DNA from: QQUD01 sp039029915
GTDB taxonomy: Bacteria; Chloroflexota; Anaerolineae; Promineifilales; Promineifilaceae
Length of the DNA: 17,578 nucleotides
Direction: 5' to 3'
NCBI GenBank assembly: GCA_039029915.1
Contig: JBCCFD010000117.1
Coordinates: forward strand, 1-17,578
Position 1 is the stretch's first letter, and every line of letters starts with the position of its first letter. The notes under the pieces were generated by a model. The model saw only the letters and a program-made list of their open reading frames with translations. It made no database searches and was not told the origin of the DNA. Below, piece by piece: positions 1-7,348 of this stretch. The translations under genes and the position numbers were made by a program.

Positions 1-1391
1 AAGGTTAGTTCAGGGTAGGGAGACGGCCGTTCCAGCACGTCGCTTCTATCGACCCCTTTTAAATATTGGTCGAAAAAGGCCACGATGTACTCATTTTGGA
101 TACCAATGCTGTAATGGCTATCGATGGTTCCAGAAAGGCCTAGCTGAGGGGTGAGTGGAGAAAGCATTACTAGATCCGTAAAGTCGTAATGCCCTGTGTC
201 TGATACAGCCAGATTATAGCCATCATTTGACAGGCGGTTGTAAATTTCAAGCCCACGCGCTTGATTTTCCTCACCTAGCCATATCGGGGTGCTAATAAAC
301 ATGAAGGGTTGCGTTGGACCATCTGTTAGCAAACTTTCCGTAACAGGGAGGACCCAGCTGTCTAACCCAATACCGGCTGTGCAGCGCGTGTCGATCAGGC
401 AAAATTCAACGGTTGTGCCGCCGCCGGTTGAGTGTCCGAAGACGCCAACGTTTGCCGTGTCTAAACGGCCGTTAAACAATCCTTCGCTCTCATGCCAATC
501 CGTCATCTCATCCAGCAAGAACGCAATATCTGCTGCCCAAACGTTGATCAACTCATTCGCCTGCACGTGCCGAGGCTCCTCCGTTGGGAAAACAATCGAT
601 TCATCGTAAAGCACCACGCGACCGTCCGGATAGACCGTGATAGCGTTGGCGTAAACGTGGTCAACTGAACCAACCACGTAGCCGTGGCTCGCAAGCTCTT
701 GGAACATCGAGGTGTTTTGAGTACGCAACCCCCCAAGCCCGTGGGAAAAAATGATAACCGGGAAGGGAGCGTCCGTTTGGGCCACTTCTGGCTCGTCATA
801 AATATCGATCTGGGTAATATTGATGTGATTGAGCAGAAAAGCGGGTAAGCCAAACTGTTCCGCCACAACAGGGCCAATAATGTCTAAGAAAGGGAGGTAG
901 ACAGCCCGGTTGACATTAGATGTGTCTGTAGTTGGGTACCAAACTTGGGCCACTAGTTCACGGTTATCGTTTGGATCAGGCGTGTAAGTTTCAGGTCGCG
1001 CTTCGTCTTCCAAATGTAAAATCGTGGTGCCAACTTCGTAGGTGCCGGTAATCGAGGTCAAATTTGGAACAGGTAGCGCTATGGGGAGACTTAGCCCAAT
1101 GATCCAGACGAGTAAGCCTAAGATGCCGAGCGGAATGGCAATGCCCCATCGTTTCGTAAAGGGTCTTTCTTTTGAGAACAAGGTGCGTGAGGCCACGATG
1201 GCAAAAACGGCCGTTAATAAATAAGCTGGAAACATCTGCCAGCGTCCGCTTTCAAAGATAAGATGCAAAATAAGGATGAGCACGGCACCCAAAGGCAGGG
1301 CCGCTATCCATTTGGGAGGCTTCATGGGCAGGAAAGCCATAACAATCGTTGGGAGTAAGGTGATAAGCAGCAGAGTTTCTAAGGGTCGCAT
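1..1391 (-). CDS. PAF-acetylhydrolase-like alpha/beta hydrolase, membrane anchored (C-terminus cut by window edge)
   Basis: The minus-strand frame is open from ATG 1391-1389 to the window edge: 463 codons, no stop reached. The first ~105 residues hold about four hydrophobic segments (for example LLLITLLPTIVMAFL and IPLGILGLLVWIIGLSL), so the enzyme is probably membrane tethered with its catalytic domain outside. The rest is an alpha/beta hydrolase: an oxyanion-loop motif FSHGLGG, nucleophile elbow GHSTGGG with Ser321, acid Asp344 in GLDSW and His401 in TGHYDF. The order and spacing match the PAF acetylhydrolase / dienelactone-hydrolase-like group, which cleaves short acyl or oxidised chains from phospholipids; the actual substrate is unknown. 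The start overlaps the stop of the TPR gene by one base (TAATG), so the two are probably translationally coupled. Three ACGGCCGT palindromes lie inside it. Family call is good; exact activity is uncertain. Confidence 0.8.
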   Translation of the reverse strand, partial: MRPLETLLLITLLPTIVMAFLPMKPPKWIAALPLGAVLILILHLIFESGRWQMFPAYLLTAVFAIVASRTLFSKERPFTKRWGIAIPLGILGLLVWIIGLSLPIALPVPNLTSITGTYEVGTTILHLEDEARPETYTPDPNDNRELVAQVWYPTTDTSNVNRAVYLPFLDIIGPVVAEQFGLPAFLLNHINITQIDIYDEPEVAQTDAPFPVIIFSHGLGGLRTQNTSMFQELASHGYVVGSVDHVYANAITVYPDGRVVLYDESIVFPTEEPRHVQANELINVWAADIAFLLDEMTDWHESEGLFNGRLDTANVGVFGHSTGGGTTVEFCLIDTRCTAGIGLDSWVLPVTESLLTDGPTQPFMFISTPIWLGEENQARGLEIYNRLSNDGYNLAVSDTGHYDFTDLVMLSPLTPQLGLSGTIDSHYSIGIQNEYIVAFFDQYLKGVDRSDVLERPSPYPELT

Positions 1392-1882
1392 TAGTCCCAC
1401 ACTTCGTCGAGATTGTCTTTGTAAAAATCAAGCGTGTCTGCAAAGGTCAGGATGTCTTCATCTTTCGTTGTGGAAATGAGCAAATCAAGCAGGATTCGCA
1501 CCGCCTCATCTTCTTGAGCATCACTATATTCCGCCAGGGCTAAAAAGGCCTTGATGCTATTGCGGTCGGGAAACTTTTCTACCGCTTTGCGTAAGATGGA
1601 AACAGCCGTTTCAAAGTCACCCGTATTGCGATAGCACATTCCCAAGCAAATATAGCACTCTTGCAGGTCGTCCCCTTCAAGACCGGCGCTGATAGCCTTG
1701 CTGTAATAGGGAATCGCCTCTTTTTCTTCTTCCAACACGTCATATGCCCCTCCCACTTCGTATAAAACAGTTGGATTTTTAGGATGTGCTGCCAAAAGTT
1801 CGAGCAAGAGCTCTTGGGACCCTTCCAATTCATCATTTTGCCGTAATTCGCGTGCCTGGGAAATCGTTTCTTCTATGTTCAA
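1391..1882 (-). CDS. Tetratricopeptide repeat protein
   Basis: A 163-residue soluble protein made almost wholly of helical TPR-like repeats. Canonical units are visible at about 37-70 (tip AYDVLEEEKEAIPYYSKAI) and 73-106 (CYRNTGDFETAVSILRKAV), with weaker units before and after. It is very acidic and has no signal peptide, so it is probably a cytoplasmic scaffold; no catalytic motif is seen. The start is taken as TTG 1882-1880 because a good Shine-Dalgarno core, GGAG, lies 8 bases upstream and there is no ATG near the N-terminus. Its stop overlaps the start of the PAF-acetylhydrolase-like gene, so the pair is likely one operon. The binding partner is unknown; the downstream hydrolase is only a candidate from context. 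Confidence 0.8.
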   Translation of the reverse strand: MNIEETISQARELRQNDELEGSQELLLELLAAHPKNPTVLYEVGGAYDVLEEEKEAIPYYSKAISAGLEGDDLQECYICLGMCYRNTGDFETAVSILRKAVEKFPDRNSIKAFLALAEYSDAQEDEAVRILLDLLISTTKDEDILTFADTLDFYKDNLDEVWD

Positions 1883-1902
1883 TGGGTCTTCTCCGGAAAA
1901 TT

Positions 1903-1947
1903 GTGGTAGATATGAGCTGTTACACGTGCCATCTTTAAATCTACCAC
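1903..1947. repeat. 9-bp perfect inverted repeat, 27-nt spacer
   Basis: GTGGTAGAT at 1903-1911 is matched exactly by ATCTACCAC at 1939-1947. It lies about 20 bp upstream of the TPR start codon in the divergent intergenic region. It could form a hairpin in the TPR leader or be two operator half-sites. No sequence family is recognised. Confidence 0.5.
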
Positions 1948-1951
1948 TTTT

Positions 1952-2007
1952 TTACTTGAAACTTGTAACCTGTTGCCTACTGACTTGATACGTGCCACTG
2001 GCACCTT
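1952..2007. repeat. Degenerate heptanucleotide-phased tract (8 units)
   Basis: Read in steps of seven from 1952, the units TTACTTG, AAACTTG, TAACCTG, TTGCCTA, and four further units keep a shared pattern: position 4 is A or C, position 5 C or T, and position 6 is T in seven of eight. The tract resembles, more weakly, the heptad region at 10196-10293. It overlaps the proposed promoter at 1985-2012, so the two readings compete in part. Confidence 0.35.
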
Positions 2008-2012
2008 TTAAT
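1985..2012 (+). promoter_or_regulatory. Candidate promoter with operator-like palindrome in its spacer
   Basis: TTGATA at 1985-1990 (5 of 6 to the -35 consensus) and TTTAAT at 2007-2012 (5 of 6 to the -10 consensus) are separated by 16 bp. The spacer holds the perfect palindrome GTGCC-ACT-GGCAC at 1992-2004. ACGTGCCA at 1990-1997 recurs exactly at 1924-1931. Transcription would begin near 2019, after the upstream TTG at 2017, which favours ATG 2110 as the start of the next gene. Prediction by eye only. Confidence 0.4.
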
Positions 2013-2109
2013 CCATTTGATCCTATTCGATTCCCTTATTCTAAGCAACCTGTTTAGATCATTTGCAGAGATGATTTGGTTTTGGTATGGTCTGCGAATA
2101 TTGGATAAA

Positions 2110-2622
2110 ATGGAGCAGATTTTGAGAGCAATTTCACAACGAGTTCAAGGCAGAATCATTGAAAAAGAGGGCGAGACCCAACTATTCTTAGAGAACGCTA
2201 AGCCAGATGAGTCGGCAACCGATATCCTCTATCTCCGTTATGCGTTTGTGACAATGGGGCGCGAAGATCATATTTTCCCTTCGTTTATTGTTGACGACTG
2301 GGGCGCAGAGATTCGGGGACTCAAGGTGTATAAATGGTTTCGTCAAAATGCGAATGAATTTCCTCGCTCTGAAATCTTTGGTTTTGAAAGCGATGGCCGA
2401 GAGGCGCAGTGCTTTATTCGGGAGTTTGAACATTATGTAAAATTGCCCTGCTATGCGTATACCAGCCGAGAACAAACTGTGACTGAAGGGAAGTTAATCC
2501 ATAAAATTATTCTTAAAGACGCAACAATCGCGACGGAAACGGCCGTTAAAACGCCACCAAAAGAGCTTGTTTCGCAACCGTTGCGCCGCGCAAGAGTGCA
2601 GTGGATCATTCAGCCAAAGTAA
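2110..2622 (+). CDS. Hypothetical protein, 170 residues
   Basis: I do not recognise this family. The protein is soluble-looking, mixed alpha/beta, with no signal peptide or membrane segment, and a basic C-terminal tail. Noticeable stretches are YLRYAFVTMGREDHIFPSFI (41-60) and VDDWGAEIRGLKVYKWF (61-77), aromatic-rich and possibly strands. The frame is open back to TTG 2017, but the extra 31 residues are hydrophobic, lack a ribosome site and would precede the predicted transcription start, so ATG 2110 is preferred; ATG 2071 is an alternative. It lies alone between a divergent promoter region and a 152-bp gap, so it may be monocistronic. One ACGGCCGT palindrome (2539-2546) sits near the 3' end. 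The coding call is reasonable; the function is unknown. Confidence 0.6.
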   Translation: MEQILRAISQRVQGRIIEKEGETQLFLENAKPDESATDILYLRYAFVTMGREDHIFPSFIVDDWGAEIRGLKVYKWFRQNANEFPRSEIFGFESDGREAQCFIREFEHYVKLPCYAYTSREQTVTEGKLIHKIILKDATIATETAVKTPPKELVSQPLRRARVQWIIQPK

Positions 2623-2694
2623 GAAAAAAAAACGACTGTACAATCAAAATCATCTAACATTTTCAACTGTTATATGATAGAATTTTGGCATATT

Positions 2695-2728
2695 GGTAAG
2701 TAAAGATAGATATGGGGCGGTAAGTAAA
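2695..2728. repeat. 10-bp direct repeat in AT-rich leader of the transglycosylase gene
   Basis: GGTAAGTAAA occurs at 2695-2704 and again at 2719-2728, 24 bp apart. The surrounding gap 2623-2774 is AT-rich and starts with an A-run just after the preceding stop codon. A TTGGCA hexamer (2685-2690) just before the first copy could be a -35 element, but no good -10 follows. The repeats may be protein-binding sites; nothing else is seen in the gap. Confidence 0.4.
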
Positions 2729-2774
2729 TTTCAACAAACCTTCTACCTAACCCGTCTCCGAGAAATTAAGCGTC

Positions 2775-3755
2775 ATGTGGCATAAGAAGCGTCTAGCCCG
2801 GCAACTTGGTTTATTAACAACGCTTTTTGTTGTGATGGTGTTTATGCGCCAAGAAACGGCCGTTTCTTCTCCCAAACCGGTTGAAGTTGAATACGTTACA
2901 ACTCAACAAACCTTTCCCCTAGACAGTACAGTCTTATCTCCAATTTGGAACTCGTCTATTCAGCAGTGGGCTAACGATATTCAAATTTTGTCAGAATTTT
3001 ACGGCATTCACCCCGATCTCATTGCGGCCGTGATTCGAGAGGAATCAAATGGTCAACCGAGTGGTGTTAGCTTATTGGGTGCGGTTGGTTTGATGGGCGT
3101 TATGCCCTCTGGCCCTGGGCTTGAGTGGCGGCCATCCACTGAAGAACTGCTTCAACCTTCCATCAATTTGCGGTGGGGTGTGCAAATTTTAGCAGATGTG
3201 GTGCGTCAATCGGGGGGTGATTTAGGGGCGGCCTTAGCCGCCTATAATGGCGGGTGGGCTGAAGTCGATCAAAATGTGCCGCAAAATTACGCAGCGGCTG
3301 TTTTAGATAACTATGGTCGGGCGATTGCTGCGCGCAGTGGAATCTCGCCTGACATCGCGGACCAGTGGACGATTGCCATCGAACTAACGCGCGGCAACGT
3401 CACGAATGAGTCCCTATTGGTACTTGGCGATCAGCCCGTTTCTGGCATTTGGAAATATGGAGAACATACGATTTACGATTATATCGATCAATCGGGTCGC
3501 GCTTATCATATTCGTGGCTATGCTGTCCCGGTTGCCCTCGTTGTCCCACCAGATCAATTGACCGGGTCTGGAACATTTGGAGACGGTACATCTGTGGAAG
3601 CTGAGCTTGAGTTCCGGCAAGGGGAGACAAACGAAAAGATTTCTAATCGGAATCCTCGTATTATTTTAGCCTGTTTGCCTAGCCTCAATCGCCTACGTGG
3701 CCATGTGAGTACCCGCTGGTTTGCTCCGACAGATTGCCCAGATTGGCATCGTTAA
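2775..3755 (+). CDS. Lytic transglycosylase (SLT domain), exported or membrane anchored
   Basis: 326 residues. A basic N-terminus and hydrophobic segment (about 11-24) form a signal peptide or anchor. The transglycosylase SLT domain covers about 64-185: Glu90 in IREESNG is the predicted catalytic acid, GAVGLMGVMPSG (102-113) matches the GLMQ-type motif, and AALAAYNGG (152-160) is the AYN motif. Such enzymes cleave the MurNAc-GlcNAc glycosidic bond of peptidoglycan, giving 1,6-anhydroMurNAc ends. The segment after ~190 is not recognised and contains two cysteines near the end, possibly a wall- or substrate-binding part. ATG 2775 is chosen as the start because the signal sequence follows at once, though its ribosome site is weak. 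The next gene starts 12 bp after the stop, so the two are probably cotranscribed. Confidence 0.85.
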   Translation: MWHKKRLARQLGLLTTLFVVMVFMRQETAVSSPKPVEVEYVTTQQTFPLDSTVLSPIWNSSIQQWANDIQILSEFYGIHPDLIAAVIREESNGQPSGVSLLGAVGLMGVMPSGPGLEWRPSTEELLQPSINLRWGVQILADVVRQSGGDLGAALAAYNGGWAEVDQNVPQNYAAAVLDNYGRAIAARSGISPDIADQWTIAIELTRGNVTNESLLVLGDQPVSGIWKYGEHTIYDYIDQSGRAYHIRGYAVPVALVVPPDQLTGSGTFGDGTSVEAELEFRQGETNEKISNRNPRIILACLPSLNRLRGHVSTRWFAPTDCPDWHR

Positions 3756-3767
3756 CGATAATAGGGT

Positions 3768-4541
3768 ATGCCTACCCCGTTTATGCATTTAGAGATGGCC
3801 GAAGCCATCAAAACGGCCGTTTCTACCCGTAACGATAAACACGGCCGTCTGCTTCACCAACAGCTTCTCAAAAACTGGTCCCCTTTTTACCTTGGTCAAA
3901 TTGCCCCCGACTTTTCATTTTTAGACAAGATTAAGCGAGAAGAAACCCATTTTTACGCTATTCCGCTTACCGAAAAAGATGATCCTGTGGCAAAGATGCT
4001 GCAGACTTACCCTTTTTTAAAGGATGCACAAAGCTTGCCTGTCGATCAGTGCTGGTTTATTGCTGGCTACTTGGCGCATCTTCTTTACGATCAATTTTGG
4101 TTCTTAGACATTATTACGCCGACTTTTTGGCACAATAAGACGTTAGGCGATCGGCAGCATCGTCGCTTGGTGCACCTGCTGCTTTTGTGTGCGATGGATG
4201 CGGCAGCGTATGAGCGACTGCCAGAGAGCTCTGCTCGAATTTTAGGCGACGCTCACCCAGCAGAGTGGCTTCCTTTTGGGACCGATCAAGCGTTAGTGCA
4301 ATGGCAGGGAATGGTGGCTGAGCAGCTAACGCCCGGCGGCGAGGTGAAAACGCTGCAGATCCTTTCACCGCGGGCTGAACTTGATGTTGAATCTTTTAGC
4401 ACATATTTTTATGATCAAGCTTGGATGGCAACGCATGTGGATACGGCCGTTTCTGTTCAAAGAAGAGCCAAGCTCATCCAAAAAACCTGCGCCGCATCGA
4501 TTGACCTGCTAATCGATTATTTATTTCATTCACCGAACTGA
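3768..4541 (+). CDS. Zinc-dependent phospholipase C-like protein
   Basis: 257 residues without a signal peptide. The N-terminal half carries a spaced set of probable metal ligands: His7 in PFMHLEMA, Asp48 in GQIAPDF, His61 in ETHFY, and His104/Asp108 in AGYLAHLLYDQFW. That pattern recalls the zinc-dependent phospholipase C / S1-P1 nuclease fold (Pfam Zn_dep_PLPC), many uncharacterised members of which begin with a similar MPTPFTH-type sequence. The C-terminal half (about 125-257) is helical and not recognised. The activity is therefore an inference, and it may be a non-secreted relative with another role. It follows the transglycosylase gene by 12 bp and is followed by a terminator-like hairpin, suggesting a two-gene unit. 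It has three ACGGCCGT palindromes, the densest relative to length here. Confidence 0.6.
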   Translation: MPTPFMHLEMAEAIKTAVSTRNDKHGRLLHQQLLKNWSPFYLGQIAPDFSFLDKIKREETHFYAIPLTEKDDPVAKMLQTYPFLKDAQSLPVDQCWFIAGYLAHLLYDQFWFLDIITPTFWHNKTLGDRQHRRLVHLLLLCAMDAAAYERLPESSARILGDAHPAEWLPFGTDQALVQWQGMVAEQLTPGGEVKTLQILSPRAELDVESFSTYFYDQAWMATHVDTAVSVQRRAKLIQKTCAASIDLLIDYLFHSPN

Positions 4542-4576
4542 ATCACGTTTCATCTTATCGTTCCCGGTCGCCATAT

Positions 4577-4599
4577 CGTCAAACCTTGACGTGCTTTTT
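4577..4599 (+). terminator. Rho-independent terminator-like hairpin
   Basis: A perfect 6-bp stem, CGTCAA/TTGACG (4577-4582 and 4586-4591), has a 3-nt loop and is followed after three bases by a run of five T (4595-4599). It lies 35 bp after the stop of the phospholipase-like gene and 65 bp before the next start, where a transcription stop is expected. The stem is short, so strength is uncertain. Confidence 0.5.
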
Positions 4600-4663
4600 A
4601 TGCTCGACCTAGTTTTCGTTTACTAAAACTGAACACCCAACCCTATTATCCAAAGGAGGCAAC

Positions 4664-6388
4664 ATGAGTATTCAACCCGCCCCTATTCGTCAGGAAATAC
4701 AAGTTCGTTTTCCAGATGGTCAAGCATTTAATGCCCCACGGGGAACGACCGTGCTCCAATTTATGGAAAAAGCCAAGCCACAGGCAAATGGACATATCGT
4801 GGCCGCCCTAGTCAATAAAAAATTACGCGAGCTAGGCGTCCCGCTCAAGAAAGATTCTAAGATTGCGCCCGTTACTATTGCCAGCTCTGATGGCATGCGA
4901 ATTTATCGGCGCTCCCTCTCATTTTTAATGATTGTAGCGGCTCGTCACTGTTTCCCAGAGCAAACAATTGAAGTTAAGCATTCAATGCCTTTTGGGGGAT
5001 ATTATTGTGAACGAAGCGACCGGGCGCCATTTTCATCAAAAGCGTTACAAATGCTCAAGGATGAGATGAGTCGGATCGTGGCCGGAGCGCTGCCTATTCG
5101 TAAAGTGGAGGTGCCTCTTGATGATGCACTAGCTCTTTTTCGAGGGAGTGGTGATATTGAGAAAGCCGCGCTCTTTACCCGTCGGCGCAAAGATTATTTA
5201 ACGCTTTACGAGTTAGATGGCATTCTTGACTATTTTCATGGCTTTATGGTCCCCAATTCCAGCTATTTGGCTTATTTTGACCTTCATCTTTACGGAAATG
5301 GCTTTATTCTACATTTTCCTCGTAAACAGAACCCTGATGGTAAATTGTTGCCTTTTGAGGATGAGACCCGCTTGGCTCGTGTTTTTCAAGAGTATGGGCA
5401 ATGGCTGAAGATCATGGGGGTGTCTGGGGTGGCAGCGCTAAATGATGCCATTCGAAACGGCCGTTTGCGAGAAATTATTTTGGTTGCCGAAGCATTTCAT
5501 CAACAGCAGCTCTCCAAAATTGCCAATGAAATCACGCAGCAGCGCCCTGGGGTGATCCTAATTTCTGGCCCCACATCGGCGGGTAAAACAACCTTCAGCA
5601 AAAGGCTGGCCATTCAGCTCCTAGCCAAAGGGATTTTCCCCATCACCATGGGAATGGATAACTACTTTGTTAACCGAGATCAAACCCCTCGAGATGAAAA
5701 GGGGGAATATAATTTTGAGGCGCTTGAAGCGGTTGATGTCCCTTTATTTCGTAACCATCTTAAAGCGCTCTTAAATGGAGAAACAATTACTCAGCCGCGT
5801 TATAATTTCCATACGGGGCTTCGCGAAGAAGGCGACCCTCTCTATATTAGCAATGAGCATGTCATTATTATCGAAGGGATTCACGGCTTAAATCCAAAGG
5901 TTGTGGAAGGCGTTCCCCCTGAGGCGGTTTATCGTATTTTCATCTCAGCCTTTACCCAGCTTAATCTAGACAAGCATAATCGCGTCCCCACGACGGATAC
6001 GCGCCTGTTGCGTAGAATTGTGCGTGATGCGGAGTATCGGGGATATACGGCCGCTGACACCATCAAGCGCTGGCTAAGCGTTAGGCGCGGAGAAAAACGA
6101 TACATTTTTCCCAATCAACAGTATGCCAATGTCTTTTTTAATTCAGCACTGGTGTACGAGCTCTCGGTATTAAAGCGTTTAGCGTTCCCGCTGCTATTGC
6201 AAGTGGAACCAGGTACACCTGAAAGAGTAGAAGCCAATCGGTTGATTGCATTTTTGCAGTGGTTTGATCCAATTCCCAAAGATAGTCTAGGCTGTATTCC
6301 CAATGATTCCATTTTGCGGGAGTTTGTTGGGGATTCGGTCCTCGAGACATATGAACCCATGGGGCAAATACCGGATTACGTTGGCTAA
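4664..6388 (+). CDS. Nucleoside kinase of the uridine kinase family with N-terminal TGS/ThrRS-like region
   Basis: 574 residues, with a strong ribosome site (AAAGGAGG, 5 bases before ATG). Domains in order: a TGS domain at about 11-75 (VRFPDGQAFNAPRGTTVLQF); a region at about 85-225 resembling the second additional domain of threonyl-tRNA synthetase, including HSMPFGGYYCE (106-116); and a uridine kinase/phosphoribulokinase-type P-loop domain from about 295, with Walker A GPTSAGKTT (302-310), MGMDNYF (329-335) matching the kinase D-D-Y-F motif, and IIIEGIHGLN (401-410) as the Walker B strand. The family probably phosphorylates a nucleoside or related alcohol with ATP or GTP; the true substrate of TGS-fused members is not something I can state. 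The gene stands alone between two terminator-like hairpins. All motifs are intact, and the length is normal for this fused form. Confidence 0.85.
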   Translation: MSIQPAPIRQEIQVRFPDGQAFNAPRGTTVLQFMEKAKPQANGHIVAALVNKKLRELGVPLKKDSKIAPVTIASSDGMRIYRRSLSFLMIVAARHCFPEQTIEVKHSMPFGGYYCERSDRAPFSSKALQMLKDEMSRIVAGALPIRKVEVPLDDALALFRGSGDIEKAALFTRRRKDYLTLYELDGILDYFHGFMVPNSSYLAYFDLHLYGNGFILHFPRKQNPDGKLLPFEDETRLARVFQEYGQWLKIMGVSGVAALNDAIRNGRLREIILVAEAFHQQQLSKIANEITQQRPGVILISGPTSAGKTTFSKRLAIQLLAKGIFPITMGMDNYFVNRDQTPRDEKGEYNFEALEAVDVPLFRNHLKALLNGETITQPRYNFHTGLREEGDPLYISNEHVIIIEGIHGLNPKVVEGVPPEAVYRIFISAFTQLNLDKHNRVPTTDTRLLRRIVRDAEYRGYTAADTIKRWLSVRRGEKRYIFPNQQYANVFFNSALVYELSVLKRLAFPLLLQVEPGTPERVEANRLIAFLQWFDPIPKDSLGCIPNDSILREFVGDSVLETYEPMGQIPDYVG

Positions 6389-6395
6389 TACACTT

Positions 6396-6421
6396 CCTTT
6401 GGGAAAGGTCGAAAATTTTTT
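6396..6421 (+). terminator. Weak terminator-like hairpin between convergent genes
   Basis: CCTTT-GGG-AAAGG (6396-6408) forms a 5-bp stem with a 3-nt loop, and a run of six T follows at 6416-6421 after a 7-base gap. It lies right after the kinase stop in the 46-bp gap between convergent genes. TACAC (6389-6393) also pairs with GTGTA further on (6422-6426). The stem is weak and the T-run is displaced, so function is uncertain; nothing comparable is seen for the minus strand. Confidence 0.35.
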
Positions 6422-6434
6422 GTGTAAAGAAGCG

Positions 6435-7304
6435 TTATTCATTTAGAATGCCATCGAGGCATGGAAATTCGAGGCCCTGCGCTAAAGTGTTAGCATTATC
6501 AACTGAAATACTAAAATAAGTGATAATGCCCAATATCAGCATCGTCAGTGCAAAAATGACAAAAAGGATCTTCATATTACTTGTGTCACTCAATAAAGAG
6601 GCCCACGCTGACATGGCTAAACCCGTTGCAAAAATGAACATCACCAATTGATACTGATCGGCGACTTCACCCACCTCGTTTTCTAAATCAAATTGGATAT
6701 CAGATTCAAATAAGCAGCCTACGGAGTATTCATACTGTAGCTCAAAATAAATCTGGTCAAAGGGTTCTCTTCCCTCAACTTCAAGACTATCTAAAAGTTC
6801 CGGTGAAAAACTAGCCCTGAAGTTATCTGCGGCATCTAAATTTGTGCTAGCAAAATATTGATCATAAGAAAGAATGTCAAGCAAATACAGTTCGCCCATA
6901 TCTAAGATTGCTTCATTCGACTCGACTGAAAGTTCATCAAAATATTGCTCGTCAAAAAGTTCCCTATCAAGGTTGTCTAGATTATTTTGTAACGCCAGTG
7001 AGAAACTTGAGATGAAATTGCCTTCAGCATCGTTGTTTGAATTTGCAAAGAAATTATCGTAGGCATTGAAATCACGCATGATCGTTTGACCGGTTAATAG
7101 AGATTCTCGATTTGCTTCAGATTGAAGGCGTAGGGCATGTAACGCATGCTCATTGGCTTGGCTATCGGTAATTGAAGCTTGAAACCCGATTAATGCGGTA
7201 AGAATACTCATAACAGCAACGATTGAGCCGATAAGTACCTCTGAGCGTAAAAGTTTGCTAATTCGTGATTGTGATTGTTCTTCTTCCCTCTCTTCAATTG
7301 ACAT
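6435..7304 (-). CDS. Unknown three-TM membrane protein with duplicated extracytoplasmic module
   Basis: 289 residues from ATG 7304-7302, chosen over an upstream TTG (7328) because the purine-rich GGAGAAGGG lies just upstream with proper spacing. The charged N-terminus (about 1-21) is followed by TM1 (~22-43), a ~175-residue acidic loop, TM2 (~218-237), TM3 (~244-265) and a short tail. The loop contains two related copies, about 78-125 and 143-190, aligned without gaps on YDxxFAxxNxDAxxNFxxSFS...LxxxLxxxxREpFDxxYFxxL. I do not recognise the family. The layout (one TM, repeat domain, two TMs) suggests a sensor or scaffold at the outer face of the membrane, but no signalling domain is attached. 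It contains no ACGGCCGT and looks more AT-rich than its neighbours. It lies downstream of the SGNH lipoprotein gene on the same strand, 168 bp away, with its own possible -10 site. Confidence 0.75.
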   Translation of the reverse strand: MSIEEREEEQSQSRISKLLRSEVLIGSIVAVMSILTALIGFQASITDSQANEHALHALRLQSEANRESLLTGQTIMRDFNAYDNFFANSNNDAEGNFISSFSLALQNNLDNLDRELFDEQYFDELSVESNEAILDMGELYLLDILSYDQYFASTNLDAADNFRASFSPELLDSLEVEGREPFDQIYFELQYEYSVGCLFESDIQFDLENEVGEVADQYQLVMFIFATGLAMSAWASLLSDTSNMKILFVIFALTMLILGIITYFSISVDNANTLAQGLEFPCLDGILNE

Positions 7305-7342
7305 AATGTTCCCTTCTCCGGCACCCAACTTACAAGAATTTA

Positions 7343-7348
7343 ATTATA
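7343..7348 (-). promoter_or_regulatory. Candidate -10 element upstream of the repeat membrane protein
   Basis: The minus strand reads a perfect TATAAT at 7348-7343, 38 bp before ATG 7304. No good -35 hexamer is found 16-18 bp further upstream, so this is either a weak or activator-dependent promoter or chance in AT-rich DNA. Confidence 0.3.

Noticed and set aside
289..877. Open frames of about 107 codons on both strands
   Set aside because: The true frame is the long minus-strand PAF-acetylhydrolase-like one, which has the full catalytic triad; these are out of frame with it.
2685..2713. Promoter for the transglycosylase gene from TTGGCA plus a -10
   Set aside because: The only hexamers at 16-17 bp spacing match the -10 consensus poorly, so I keep only the direct repeat.
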